A DNA stretch of 64,000 bases. Origin: Amycolatopsis sp. NBC_01488 (GTDB taxonomy: Bacteria; Actinomycetota; Actinomycetes; Mycobacteriales; Pseudonocardiaceae). How positions within the stretch are numbered: the first letter of the stretch is position 1; each line of letters opens with the position of its first letter. The notes beneath the pieces are model-generated. The model saw only the letters and a program-made list of their open reading frames with translations, searched no databases and was not told where the DNA came from. Positions 1-7,879 of this stretch are shown here, piece after piece. The stretch lies in NCBI RefSeq assembly GCF_036227105.1, contig NZ_CP109434.1, positions 6,854,501 to 6,918,500 of the forward strand, read 5' to 3'. Made by a program: the position numbers and the translations under genes.

Positions 1-1433
1 AGCTCGCCGAAGCCGTCCTCCTGCCCGGGTTCGCCGGGACCACCGCGCCGGACTGGCTGCGCCGCCGGATCGCCGGCGGCCTGGGCGGGGTGGTCCTCTT
101 CGGCCGCAACGTCGTCGACGACGAGCAGGTCGCCGCGCTCACCGCGCAGCTGCGGGGCGAGCGGGACGGCGACAGTGGTGTCGTCGTCGGGATCGACGAG
201 GAGGGCGGCGACGTCACCCGCCTCGACGTCAACACCGGGTCGTTCGTGCCGGGGCCGCTGGCCCTCGGCGCGGCCGACGACCCGGAGCTGACCACGGCGG
301 TCGCCGCCGCGCTCGGCGAGCGGCTCGCGGCCTGTGGCGTCACGCTCAACCTCGCGCCGTGCGCGGACCTGACCCTGGCGGCCGAGGACCCGATCATCGG
401 CGTCCGGGCGTTCGGGTCCGACCCGGTGAAGGCGTCCCCGCACGTCGCCGCCTACGTGACCGGCCTGCAGAAGTACGGCGTCGCGGCGTGCGCGAAGCAC
501 TTCCCGGGCCACGGCGCGGCCACCGAGGACTCGCACGTCGCGCTGCCGGTGCTGCCGCGCACGCCCGCGGAACTGCGCGCCATCGAGCTGGTCCCGTTCG
601 CCGCGGCGATCCGGGCCGGGGTGCGCTCGGTGATGTCGGGCCACCTGGTCGTGCCGGCCTGGGGCGCGGAGCCCGCGACGCTCAACCGCGTCGCCCTCAC
701 CGACGTCCTGCGGGGCGAGCTGGGCTTCACCGGCGCGGTGATCACCGACGCGCTGGAGATGGGCGCGGTCTCGGGCGCGTACGGCAAGCACGACGGCCTC
801 GGCCGGTCGGCGGTGCGGGCCCTGGCCGCGGGCGCGGACGCGTTGTGCCTCGGCGGCGCGGCGTTCGAGGCCGAGCACCTGGACGCGTGCGTCACGGCGA
901 TCGTGGCCGCGGTCGCGGCGGGGGAGCTGCCGCTCGACCGGCTCGAGGAGGCGGCGTCACGGACGGCGGCGCTGGGCACCGACCCGGCACCGGCGGCCGT
1001 CGGCCCGGTCGACCGGCGGCTGGGCCTCGAAGCGGCCCGCAAGGCGCTGCGGGTGACCGGCGAGCCGCGGCTGGACGGGCCCCCGCTGGTGGTCGACGTC
1101 CAGACCGAGCCGACCATCGCGGCCGGCCCGATGCCGTGGGGCCTGGGCGCGCACCTGGCCGAGCTGGTGCCCGGCACGCGGGCGCTCACCGCGACGCCGG
1201 ACGACGTCGACGCGGTGCTCGAAGCGGCCAAGGGGTTCCGCAGCGTCGTCGTGATCACCCGGGAAGCGCACCGGCACCCGCGGGTGCGCGAGCTGCTGGC
1301 CGCGCTGTCCACTGTGGACTACATCCGGGTGGAGACCGGCGTGCCCGGACCGCTGGAAGCCGGACGGCCGCGGATCGACACGTTCAGCGGCTCCTACGTC
1401 AGCCTGCGCGCGGCCGCCGAGTACCTGGCCTGA
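1..1433 (+). CDS. Glycoside hydrolase family 3 protein, NagZ-like beta-N-acetylhexosaminidase (5' end cut by window)
   Basis: The reading frame is already open at base 3, and the peptide around bases 15-110 matches the usual N-terminal strand region of NagZ-like enzymes, so the true start lies before the window. The family 3 signature KHFPGHG is at bases 495-515, followed by Asp-Ser-His at 528-536, which supplies the His/Asp acid-base dyad typical of the NagZ branch. The nucleophile is expected to be the Asp of TDALEM at 747-749. The C-terminal third (from about base 1010) is an extra alpha/beta domain seen in actinobacterial members. Family knowledge suggests hydrolysis of terminal beta-GlcNAc from muropeptides or chitooligosaccharides, inside the cell. 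No signal peptide can be judged because the start is missing. Substrate is inferred, not shown. Confidence 0.9.
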   Translation, partial: LAEAVLLPGFAGTTAPDWLRRRIAGGLGGVVLFGRNVVDDEQVAALTAQLRGERDGDSGVVVGIDEEGGDVTRLDVNTGSFVPGPLALGAADDPELTTAVAAALGERLAACGVTLNLAPCADLTLAAEDPIIGVRAFGSDPVKASPHVAAYVTGLQKYGVAACAKHFPGHGAATEDSHVALPVLPRTPAELRAIELVPFAAAIRAGVRSVMSGHLVVPAWGAEPATLNRVALTDVLRGELGFTGAVITDALEMGAVSGAYGKHDGLGRSAVRALAAGADALCLGGAAFEAEHLDACVTAIVAAVAAGELPLDRLEEAASRTAALGTDPAPAAVGPVDRRLGLEAARKALRVTGEPRLDGPPLVVDVQTEPTIAAGPMPWGLGAHLAELVPGTRALTATPDDVDAVLEAAKGFRSVVVITREAHRHPRVRELLAALSTVDYIRVETGVPGPLEAGRPRIDTFSGSYVSLRAAAEYLA

Positions 1434-1538
1434 CCCGGTCCTTTTTGCCGTATCTCCACGGGTCCCGCCGGCTTTTGTACGGCGCTTGTACCGGCGGCCG
1501 CCATGGTGTCCTCACACCACAACTGGAGGACGGACACC

Positions 1539-2316
1539 ATGAAGATTCGAATCGGCAAGCAGGTCGCGGCGGTCGCCGGCGTCGCCGCGGCGATCGCGCT
1601 GGCCGGGGCCACCCCCGCGTTCGCCGCGACCGGCACGGTGCACACCGATTCCGGCGCCGCGCTGACCCTGCGCCGCGCTGACCCTGCGGGCCACCCCGAG
1701 CACGAGCGGCAGCTCGGTGGGCAGCGTCGCCGACGGCACCGCGGTCACCATCTCGTGCCAGACCAACGGCTCGACCTTCGACGGCAAGTACGGCACCTCG
1801 GACATCTGGGACAAGGTCGGCGACGGCTACCTCAGCGACGCCTACGTCTACACCGGCTCCGACGGCCGCGTGGCCCCGGACTGCGCCGGTTCCACCCTGG
1901 CCTGCACCACCGCGAGCACCGGCGACCCGAACACCTGCGCCGAGGCGGTCACGAAGGCGAAGTCCCGCGTGCACACGAACGACGACTCGTCCTACGACGG
2001 CTGGTGCGACCGGATCAACGCCCAGAACTACGGCTTCTCCGCGTCGGGCTCGGCGTCGGCGCAGGTGCACTGGACCCAGATCCCGGCATCGTTCAAGCAC
2101 CCGGGCGACTACCAGGTCCCCGCGGGCGGCCTGGCGTTCTTCTCCAGCAGCAGCGGCTACGGCCACACGATGATCTCCATCGGCGGCGGCGACTTCCTGT
2201 CGAACGACATCCACGGCGCCGGCACCTACACCAAGACGACGATCTCGGAGATCAAGAGCAAGTGGGGCCAGACGTACCTCGGCTGGTCGCAGCCGTGGTT
2301 CAAGGTCAACCACTGA
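1539..2316 (+). pseudogene. Secreted SH3/CHAP-like cell-wall protein, frameshifted by a 16-bp duplication
   Basis: A clear start (ATG 1539, GGAGG at 1526-1530) opens a signal peptide ending near AFA-AT. The first part then leaves frame. An exact 16-bp tandem duplication at 1655-1686 adds one base modulo three; taking one copy out joins the signal peptide to the rest, which ends at 2316. The restored protein would be about 254 residues: signal peptide, a bacterial SH3-like domain (VGSVADGT, then WDKVGDGY and SDAYVYTG), then a papain-like region with a Trp-Cys-Asp near base 2003, a His in GHTM near 2163 and a Ser-Asn-Asp near 2200. That layout suggests a secreted NlpC/P60- or CHAP-type hydrolase, or a structural relative. 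As sequenced, translation would leave frame after about 40 residues. A sequencing error is possible but unlikely for an exact 16-bp repeat. Confidence 0.8.
1655..1686 (+). repeat. 16-bp exact tandem duplication causing a frameshift
   Basis: The unit CGCCGCGCTGACCCTG occurs twice in a row (1655-1670 and 1671-1686). Sixteen bases is 15 plus 1, which explains why the two halves of the surrounding gene are offset by exactly one frame. Confidence 0.9.
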
Positions 2317-2435
2317 CGCGCTGAGCGGACGCGGGTCTCGCCGGCCCTGGGGGTGCGGCGAGATCCGGCCCCGGTGTCGCGAGACCGCCACGATCGGCGA
2401 ACCCCCCCGGCCACCATCCCCGGCCGGGGCGAGAC

Positions 2436-2465
2436 GGCCCCTGCCCACCTCCCCGGGCAGGGGCC
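2436..2465. terminator. Stem-loop terminator between convergent genes
   Basis: A perfect 11-bp stem (GGCCCCTGCCC 2436-2446 with GGGCAGGGGCC 2455-2465) and 8-base loop lies between the plus-strand gene ending at 2316 and the minus-strand regulator ending at 2473. There is no clear T tract, as is common in high-GC actinobacteria. Confidence 0.6.
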
Positions 2466-2472
2466 GCGCGCG

Positions 2473-3003
2473 TCAGGTCTCGCGCTTCACGTGGTGCAGC
2501 ACGAAGATCCCGCCCAAGGCCGGCCGATCGGACCGTTCGTGGTCGGTCGCCACGTACTCGTCGAGCACCGCGAGGATCCGCCGGTCCAGCTCCTCGACCT
2601 CGTCGGGGGACAGGTGCAGCAGGAACTTCTCGTGCACCGCCACCGACTCCGGGCCCGCCGCCCGGATCTCTTCCTGGAAGATCTCGATCGGCGCGAACCG
2701 CGTCTCGGCGTCGGCCTCGGCCAGGGGGCCGTCCAGCCACCACGTCTCGTTGTTCGACCGGTACGGCTTCTCCAGCGCGCCACTGGGTCCGGTGCGGACC
2801 GGCGCCGGTTCCAGCAGGCCCGCCGACACCAGCTGCCGCACGTGGTGCAGGACGGTCCCGGGGTCGCGCTCGAGGCGCTCGGCGAGCTGCTTGTTCGTCA
2901 GCTCCTCGACCAGGCACATCCGCATGATGCGCAGCCGCAGCGGGTGGCCGAGGGCCTTGGCTTCCGCCGGCGTCGCCGGGCGCCGGCGGCGGGGTTCCGT
3001 CAT
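2473..3003 (-). CDS. ArsR-like winged-helix transcriptional regulator
   Basis: The 176-residue protein starts at ATG 3003 (MTEPRRRR). A longer frame back to 3057 would run through the palindromic control region, so I prefer the shorter start. Residues about 12-75 form a winged helix: ALGHPLRLRIMR, then LTNKQLAERL and the recognition segment TVLHHVRQLVSAGLLE. The C-terminal half (EIFQEEIRAAG, LHLSPDEVEELDRRI) is the helical domain seen in ArsR-type regulators placed beside MFS drug exporters. It is divergent from the exporter at 3078 and shares a 75-bp control region containing three CATCGATG palindromes, so it is probably a local repressor of itself and the exporter. There are no metal-binding cysteine clusters, so a small organic effector is more likely than a metal. 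Confidence 0.85.
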   Translation of the reverse strand: MTEPRRRRPATPAEAKALGHPLRLRIMRMCLVEELTNKQLAERLERDPGTVLHHVRQLVSAGLLEPAPVRTGPSGALEKPYRSNNETWWLDGPLAEADAETRFAPIEIFQEEIRAAGPESVAVHEKFLLHLSPDEVEELDRRILAVLDEYVATDHERSDRPALGGIFVLHHVKRET

Positions 3004-3017
3004 GAGCGGAGCGTAGT

Positions 3018-3062
3018 CCATCGATGGAATGACGTCACATCGATGGAGAAAGCCCATCGATG
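3018..3062. promoter_or_regulatory. Divergent control region with three CATCGATG palindromes and one TGACGTCA
   Basis: CATCGATG occurs at 3019-3026 (within CCATCGATGG 3018-3027), 3038-3045 and 3055-3062. Start-to-start spacings are 19 and 17 bp, so the sites are roughly two helical turns apart. A perfect 8-bp palindrome, TGACGTCA, lies at 3030-3037 between the first two. The block fills the gap between the divergent starts at 3003 and 3078, which suits cooperative binding by the winged-helix regulator encoded at 2473-3003. Confidence 0.65.
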
Positions 3063-3077
3063 TGCGATCCTCAATTC

Positions 3078-4286
3078 ATGACCACCGTGTTCTGGCGGCT
3101 GTGGTCCGCCGCCGGCCTCTCGAGCCTCGCCGACGGCGTCCTCAAGGTCGCGTTGCCGCTGGTCGCGGTCGGCTACACGCGTGAACCGGCCCTCATCGCG
3201 GGGCTCGCCTTCGCCTTCAGCCTGCCGTGGCTGCTGCTCGCGCTGCCCGCCGGCGCGCTGGTCGACCGGCTCGACCGCCGTCGTGCGATGCTCGCCGCCA
3301 ACGTCGTGCGCGGCGGGCTCCTCGCCGGCGTCACGCTGTTGACCGCCTTCGGCGCGGGATCCATCTGGGCGCTGTACGTCGTCGCGGTGGGGGCCGGGTG
3401 CGCCGAGACGATCTACGACACCGCCGCGCAGTCGATCGTCCCGCAGGTCGTCGGGCGCGCGGACCTGGCCCGCGCCAACGGCCGGATGTTCGCCGCCGAG
3501 CAGACCGCCAACGAGTTCGCCGGCCCACCGCTCGCCGGCGTCCTGGTCGCGGCGGGGGTCGTCGCCGCGCTCGTCACGCCGGTGGCGCTGTGGGCAGTGG
3601 CCGTCGCGGCCCTGCTGCTCGTGCGCGGCTCGTACCGGATCCCGCGCGAGGGCCGCACGACCCTCCGTGCGGACATCGCCGAAGGACTGCGCTTCCTGGT
3701 GCGCCACCAGGTGTTTCGGACGTTCTCGGTCATGGTCGGCACGTTCAACTTCGCCACCGGCGCGACCTTCGCCGTCCTCGTCCTCTACGCGGTCGGCCCG
3801 GGCTCGGCGATGGGCCTGTCCGGACCGGCCTTCGGGCTGCTGATGGCGACGAGCGCCGCGGGCGGGCTGACCGGGTCACTGCTCGCCGAAGCGGCCGAAC
3901 GCCGCCTCGGCCGGATCCGCGCGCTCTGGATCTCCTGGCTCACCGGCGGGCTCTCGGTCGGCGTGCTCGCGGTGACCGCGAACCCCTACGCCGTGGGGGC
4001 GGGCTTCTTCCTCGGCGGCGCGGGGGTGCTGGTGTCCAACGTGGTCATGGTGTCCCTGCGCCAGCGCCTCACCCCCGACCGGCTCCTGGGCCGGCTGAAC
4101 AGCAGCTACCGCCTGGTCGCGTGGGGCACGAAGTCCCTCGGCGCCCTCGCGGGCGGCGCGATCGCGCAGGCCTTCGGACTGCACGTGGTGTTCGTGGTGA
4201 TGGCGGTTTTGGCCTTCGCGGTGGTCGCCGGGCTCCGGGTGGTGACCGAGGACGCCCTCGATCAGAGCGGATGCGTCTCCGCGTAA
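3078..4286 (+). CDS. MFS transporter (EntS/MFS_3-like exporter)
   Basis: The 402-residue membrane protein starts at ATG 3078 (MTTVFWRLW). An in-frame ATG at 3060 falls inside the operator block and is less likely. About 12 hydrophobic helices are visible. The loop after helix 2 carries LVDRLDRRRAML, matching the MFS signature DRxxRR. The segment AGCAETIYDTAAQSIVPQVV with ARANGRM is typical of the EntS/MefA-like exporter branch (MFS_3), so it probably exports a drug or siderophore-like molecule by proton antiport. The divergent ArsR-like gene at 2473-3003 is its likely repressor. The last 25 bp overlap the 3' end of the convergent gene at 4262-4621. Confidence 0.85.
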   Translation: MTTVFWRLWSAAGLSSLADGVLKVALPLVAVGYTREPALIAGLAFAFSLPWLLLALPAGALVDRLDRRRAMLAANVVRGGLLAGVTLLTAFGAGSIWALYVVAVGAGCAETIYDTAAQSIVPQVVGRADLARANGRMFAAEQTANEFAGPPLAGVLVAAGVVAALVTPVALWAVAVAALLLVRGSYRIPREGRTTLRADIAEGLRFLVRHQVFRTFSVMVGTFNFATGATFAVLVLYAVGPGSAMGLSGPAFGLLMATSAAGGLTGSLLAEAAERRLGRIRALWISWLTGGLSVGVLAVTANPYAVGAGFFLGGAGVLVSNVVMVSLRQRLTPDRLLGRLNSSYRLVAWGTKSLGALAGGAIAQAFGLHVVFVVMAVLAFAVVAGLRVVTEDALDQSGCVSA

Positions 4287-4621
4287 GCGGTCCAGACCTT
4301 CTTCGGCACGCACATCCGCCACGCGTCCAGGACCAGCTCGCGCAGCTCCTGCGCATCGATCGCCGCCAGGCGGCAGCGCACCCACTGGTAGCGCAGGTCC
4401 GACGGCTCGGGCAGCAGGAACTTCTCCGGTTCGCCCGCCACCAAGGCTTCCCGTTGGTCACGGGGATAGCCGAACCCCATCACGGTCTCGTCCGGCGACA
4501 GCGCGGCGAACACGATCCGCCCGACCCGGAACTTGGCCCGGTCACGCACGACGGCTTCGTAGGCGCGGGGGAGTGTCAGGGCGAACGCGCGGACTTCGGC
4601 ACCGGTGACCATGCCGGTCAT
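4262..4621 (-). CDS. MmcQ/YjbR family protein
   Basis: The 119-residue protein begins MTGMVTGAEV; ATG 4612 is an alternative start. It has the compact alpha/beta pattern of the MmcQ/YjbR family: LPRAYEAVVRDRAKFRVGRIVFAAL, then EKFLLPEPSDLRYQWVRCRLAAIDAQELRELV read in short blocks, ending in KVWTAYAET. Members have a CyaY-like fold and are often called DNA-binding, but the function is not established. It converges with the exporter gene and overlaps it by 25 bp. It could in principle be the distal gene of the minus-strand run that begins at 10264, although 35 bp separate it from the acetyltransferase and the family is widespread outside such clusters. Confidence 0.8.
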   Translation of the reverse strand: MTGMVTGAEVRAFALTLPRAYEAVVRDRAKFRVGRIVFAALSPDETVMGFGYPRDQREALVAGEPEKFLLPEPSDLRYQWVRCRLAAIDAQELRELVLDAWRMCVPKKVWTAYAETHPL

Positions 4622-4656
4622 TCAACCGCGTCGTGCCCGGCAGGTCTCGTCGCGGC

Positions 4657-5157
4657 TCACCCGGGCCGGACCCGAGGCCGGGCGGGCAACGGCAGGACGA
4701 GCAGGTCGACCGAGCCCGGCGTGAGCGCCCCCACCCGCTCCCAGCCCCACCGCCGGTACATCGCGTACGCCGGGGCCGCGGTCGCCGCCGCCAGGACCGC
4801 GACCGGCTCGCGGCGGCCGGCGAGCAGGTCGCGCAGCAGCTCACCGCCGTGTCCCCGGCCGCGCAGACCGGGCAGCACGGCGAGTTCGTAGACGTAGAAC
4901 AGCGGCGTGCCGGCCAGCCAGCGGGGTACCGGTGACGCGGCACCAGGGTGCCACCAGCCCGCTTCGCGGCCGACCCCGTAGGCGAACCCACCGAGCTCCT
5001 CGCCGGCGCGCACGGTCTTCAGCGCGAATCCCGGCAACCGCGAATGCCGGGCCACGGTTTCGCGGAACCGGGCAGCGTCCGCGGCGTCTTCCCCGTACGG
5101 CCGTTCGCGGTAGACCGAGAGGTAGGTGCTTTCGATCTCCGCCCACGGGTCAAGCAC
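4657..5157 (-). CDS. GNAT family N-acetyltransferase
   Basis: The 166-residue protein starts at GTG 5157, with GAGGAG about 8 bases upstream. The GNAT core is visible: strand 4 FYVYELAVLPGLRGRGHGGELL with the acetyl-CoA pyrophosphate loop RGRGHG, then the later motif APAYAMYRRWGWERVG. The acceptor is unknown. The upstream non-coding DNA belongs partly to an IS110 element. If that element is removed, the gene starts about 44 bp after the restored stop of the MFS gene of the RiPP operon, on the same strand, so it may originally have been its fourth gene. An acetylating tailoring enzyme would fit such a cluster. That link is inference; GNAT genes are also common stand-alone genes. Confidence 0.85.
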   Translation of the reverse strand: MLDPWAEIESTYLSVYRERPYGEDAADAARFRETVARHSRLPGFALKTVRAGEELGGFAYGVGREAGWWHPGAASPVPRWLAGTPLFYVYELAVLPGLRGRGHGGELLRDLLAGRREPVAVLAAATAAPAYAMYRRWGWERVGALTPGSVDLLVLPLPARPRVRPG

Positions 5158-5236
5158 CTGCCGGCTCCTCGACCCGCGCCGCCACCGGCTCCAGTCCTAA
5201 TCAGTTCTGGGAGTGGGCTATCCGGCACACTCCTGG

Positions 5237-5437
5237 TGGTAGCCGGCCGGCAGGTGAGCACTCGTGGGTCCTGGACGCTTGAGTCCTGATGAAAGACCGT
5301 GCCCCTGTCGGTGGCTGGGAGAGTTGATCGCTGCTGGGATGTCGTGCCGCGCGTGGTGGTGGCGTGAGCACTGTGTGATTAGGTCGCTGATGGTTCTCCC
5401 CGCCGGCTGCTCAGGGTGATCGAGATCGGGAGGATCG
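5237..5437 (+). ncRNA. Candidate IS110 bridge RNA region (left-end non-coding DNA)
   Basis: About 200 bases of non-coding DNA precede the transposase inside the element. In characterised IS110-group elements this position encodes the bridge (seek) RNA, which pairs with donor and target DNA. The segment CTGGGATGTC at 5334-5343 is identical to the DNA at the right insertion junction (6673-6682), as a target-guide loop might be. A consensus -35 hexamer TTGACA lies at the right end (6658-6663) and would point into this region in a circular intermediate. I could not find a convincing -10 at the junction or fold the RNA by eye, so this is positional inference. Confidence 0.4.
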
Positions 5438-6661
5438 TTGCGGCTGTTCGTAGGGGATGACTGGGCTGAGGACCATCACGATGTGGAGGTGATGGACGGT
5501 TCCGGGCGCAGGCTGGCCAAGGCCCGGCTGCCCGAAGGCGTCACGGGGATGGCCCGGCTGCACGCGATGATCGGTGAGCTGACCGGGGACGACACCGACA
5601 CCCTCGAGGTGCTCGTCGGGATCGAGACCGACCGAGGCCCGTGGATCCGGGCACTGGTCGCTGCCGGATACACGGTGCTGGCGGTCAACCCGTTGCAAGC
5701 GGCCAGGTTCCGCGACCGGCTCGGGGTCTCCGGGGCCAAGAGCGACGCCGGTGATGCCCATGTGCTGGCCGACATGGTCCGCACCCACGGCCACGAGCTG
5801 CGGCCGGTCGCCGGGGACAGCCCCGAGGCCGAGGCGGTCAAGGTCGTGGCCCGTACTCACAAAACCCTGATCTGGGAACGGACCCGCCACACCCAGCGGC
5901 TGCGGCACGCCTTGCGGGACTACTTCCCCGCCGCGCTGATCGCGTTCACCGACCTCGACGCCGCCGACACCCTGGAACTGCTCGGCAAGGCCCCCACCCC
6001 GGCCCGGGCCGCCCGGCTGACGATCGCGCAGATCAGCGCCGCGTTGACACGCGCGCGCCGCAAGGACATCGCCGGGAAAGCGGCGGGAATTCAGGCGGCC
6101 TTGCGCGCTGAGCACCTGGCCCAGCCCGATGTCGTGGTTGCCGCCTACGCCGCCTCGGTCCAGGCGCTGCTGGCGGTGCTGACTGTCCTGGACGCTCAGG
6201 TCAAGACTCTGCAAGGGCAGGTCGAGGCCTATTTTGGGCAGCACCCGGCCGCTGAGATCATCCTGTCCCAGCCTGGTCTGGGATCGGTTCTTGGCGCCCG
6301 GGTGCTCGCAGAGTTCGGCGACGACTCCCACCGCTACACCTCGGCCAAGGCCCGCAAGAACTACGCCGGGACTTCCCCGATCACCCGTGCCTCGGGCAAG
6401 AAGAAGGTTGCCCTGGCCCGGTTCGTGCACAATGACCGGCTCATCGACGCCCTGATGAGCCAGGCACAGAGCGCGTTGCTGCACTCGCCCGGCGCCCGTG
6501 CATACTACGACCGGCAGAAAGCCCGCGGCGCTGGCCACAACGCCGCTCTGCGTCAGCTCGCCAACCGACTCGTCGGTCTTCTCCATGGCTGTCTCACAAA
6601 CGGCACCCTTTATGACGAGCGGACTGCCTGGTCGCATCACGCCGAGAACGTTGCTGCTTGA
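5438..6661 (+). CDS. IS110 family transposase (DEDD-type recombinase)
   Basis: The protein has 407 residues from TTG 5438, preceded by GGGAGGA. The N-terminal RuvC-like DEDD domain shows the first Asp in FVGDDWAEDHHDV, a Glu in VLVGIETDRGPW, and the pair GAKSDAGDAHVLADMV. A helical middle leads to the C-terminal Transposase_20 domain, with QPGLGSVLGARVLAEFG and a Ser within YAGTSPITRASGKKK, which carries the catalytic serine in this family. All parts look intact and full length, so the element may be active. It sits in the opposite orientation to the flanking minus-strand genes at 4657-5157 and 6665-7870. Confidence 0.92.
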   Translation: MRLFVGDDWAEDHHDVEVMDGSGRRLAKARLPEGVTGMARLHAMIGELTGDDTDTLEVLVGIETDRGPWIRALVAAGYTVLAVNPLQAARFRDRLGVSGAKSDAGDAHVLADMVRTHGHELRPVAGDSPEAEAVKVVARTHKTLIWERTRHTQRLRHALRDYFPAALIAFTDLDAADTLELLGKAPTPARAARLTIAQISAALTRARRKDIAGKAAGIQAALRAEHLAQPDVVVAAYAASVQALLAVLTVLDAQVKTLQGQVEAYFGQHPAAEIILSQPGLGSVLGARVLAEFGDDSHRYTSAKARKNYAGTSPITRASGKKKVALARFVHNDRLIDALMSQAQSALLHSPGARAYYDRQKARGAGHNAALRQLANRLVGLLHGCLTNGTLYDERTAWSHHAENVAA

Positions 6662-6664
6662 CAT

Positions 6665-7870
6665 CTACGCTCCTGGGATGTCTTTCAGGACGGAGAACGC
6701 CAGCGCGCAGCACCCGGCGAGCACGAGCCACGGCAACCACGCGCTCCCGGCGAGCAACGCGGTGAACGTCACCGGGGCGATGACCCGTGCGGCGCCCCAC
6801 AGCAGCTCCTCCAAGCCGAAGTAACGCCCCCGTAGGTGGGCCGGCGCCAGAGCGACGGTGAGCGCACTGCTCGTCGGCGCCTGCAGCAGTTCGGCGGCGG
6901 TGAACACCGCGGTCGCCACCGTGAGGACGACGATCGCCGCGCCGGGTACCGCCCGCGGCACCACCGCGAACAGCACGAACGACAGCGCCCACACCGCGGC
7001 CGCGACCTGCAGCACCCGCGGCTTGCGGTACCCCGCCAGCCTGCTCGCCACCACCGTCTGGCCGACCACCACCAGCACGGTGTTGCCGGCGAACAGGATT
7101 CCCGGCTGCCACGAGGGCAGGCCGAGGGTGTCGATCACGTAGGCGCTGAGCAGCACGGTGAACGCCAGATCGCACAGGGCGAACACGAAGACGGTCAGCA
7201 GCACCCGCCGGAAGGACCGGTCGGCGAGCACGGCGCGGTAGCCCGCCCCCGCCGTCGGCGCACGGGGTGGTGGCGCGGGAGCGGCGGCGGGCCCCCGCCA
7301 CGAGGCGACCAGCCCGGCCGCGACGAGGAACGTCGCCGCGTTCGCCAGGACGATCCCGGTGTAGCCGGCCGTCCCGCCCCAGGCGACGAGCACGCCACCG
7401 GCCAGTCCGCCGGCACCGATGCCGACGTTGCGCAGCGCGCGGTCCATCGCGTACCAGCGGCCGCGCTGGCCGTCGTCGGCCACCTGCGCCACGAGTGCGC
7501 CCGACGCGGGCCAGAACAGCCCCTCACCCCAGAAGGTCAGGGCGGCGAGGACGACCAGCTGCCACAGGGATCCCGCGACGACATAGCCGGCGAAGGTGAA
7601 CACCCGCAGCAGGTTGGCGATGACGACGACCCGCCGGGCGCCGAGCCGGTCGACGAGCGGGCCGGCGAGCGGCCCCGCGGGCAGCGCCAGCAGGGCGGCG
7701 GCCGACAGCGCGCCGCCGACCGCCGGCAGCGGGATGTCCTTGGCCGCGTGGAAGTACACGACCGCGAACGGGAGGAACAGGCCGGTGCCCAGGGCGTCGA
7801 CGGCCTGCGCGGCGACCAGGGGGAGCCGGCCGCGGGTGCGCGGCAGGCCGAGCAGTTCGGTGGCAGCCAT
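6665..7870 (-). CDS. MFS transporter, probable RiPP exporter (C-terminus altered by IS110)
   Basis: The 401-residue, 12-helix protein starts at ATG 7870 and has the MFS loop LVDRLGARRVVV after helix 2 and RGRWYAMDRALRNVG in the central half. It lies 9 bp downstream of the YcaO gene on the same strand, so it is probably co-transcribed and exports the modified peptide or protects the producer. The last codons (KDIPGA-stop) read into the right end of the IS110 element. If the element is excised at the CTCCTGG repeat, the frame instead continues from PG into VCRIAHSQN and stops at 5201-5203. The exporter body is complete, so it is probably functional either way. The transported substrate is inferred from context only. 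Confidence 0.85.
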   Translation of the reverse strand: MAATELLGLPRTRGRLPLVAAQAVDALGTGLFLPFAVVYFHAAKDIPLPAVGGALSAAALLALPAGPLAGPLVDRLGARRVVVIANLLRVFTFAGYVVAGSLWQLVVLAALTFWGEGLFWPASGALVAQVADDGQRGRWYAMDRALRNVGIGAGGLAGGVLVAWGGTAGYTGIVLANAATFLVAAGLVASWRGPAAAPAPPPRAPTAGAGYRAVLADRSFRRVLLTVFVFALCDLAFTVLLSAYVIDTLGLPSWQPGILFAGNTVLVVVGQTVVASRLAGYRKPRVLQVAAAVWALSFVLFAVVPRAVPGAAIVVLTVATAVFTAAELLQAPTSSALTVALAPAHLRGRYFGLEELLWGAARVIAPVTFTALLAGSAWLPWLVLAGCCALAFSVLKDIPGA

Positions 7871-7879
7871 CGCGACCCT

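Larger units (their letters stand above)
5230..6676 (+). mobile_element. IS110-family insertion sequence (about 1.44 kb, proposed ends)
   Basis: The element is defined by its IS110 transposase. IS110 elements lack long terminal inverted repeats, so the ends are proposed from a 7-bp direct repeat, CTCCTGG, at 5230-5236 and 6670-6676. This gives about 1,440 bp, within the usual family range, and about 200 bases of non-coding left end, which is what IS110-group elements need for their guide RNA. Joining the flanks across the repeat restores a longer C-terminus for the MFS gene that stops at a TGA at 5201-5203. A 10-bp repeat CTGGGATGTC (5334-5343 and 6673-6682) is an alternative boundary, but it would leave only about 94 bases of non-coding DNA. 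Confidence 0.7.

Noticed and set aside
5334..6682. CTGGGATGTC (5334-5343 and 6673-6682) as the IS110 boundary
   Set aside because: It would leave only about 94 non-coding bases before the transposase, too little for the usual bridge RNA region; kept only as an alternative and as a possible guide match.
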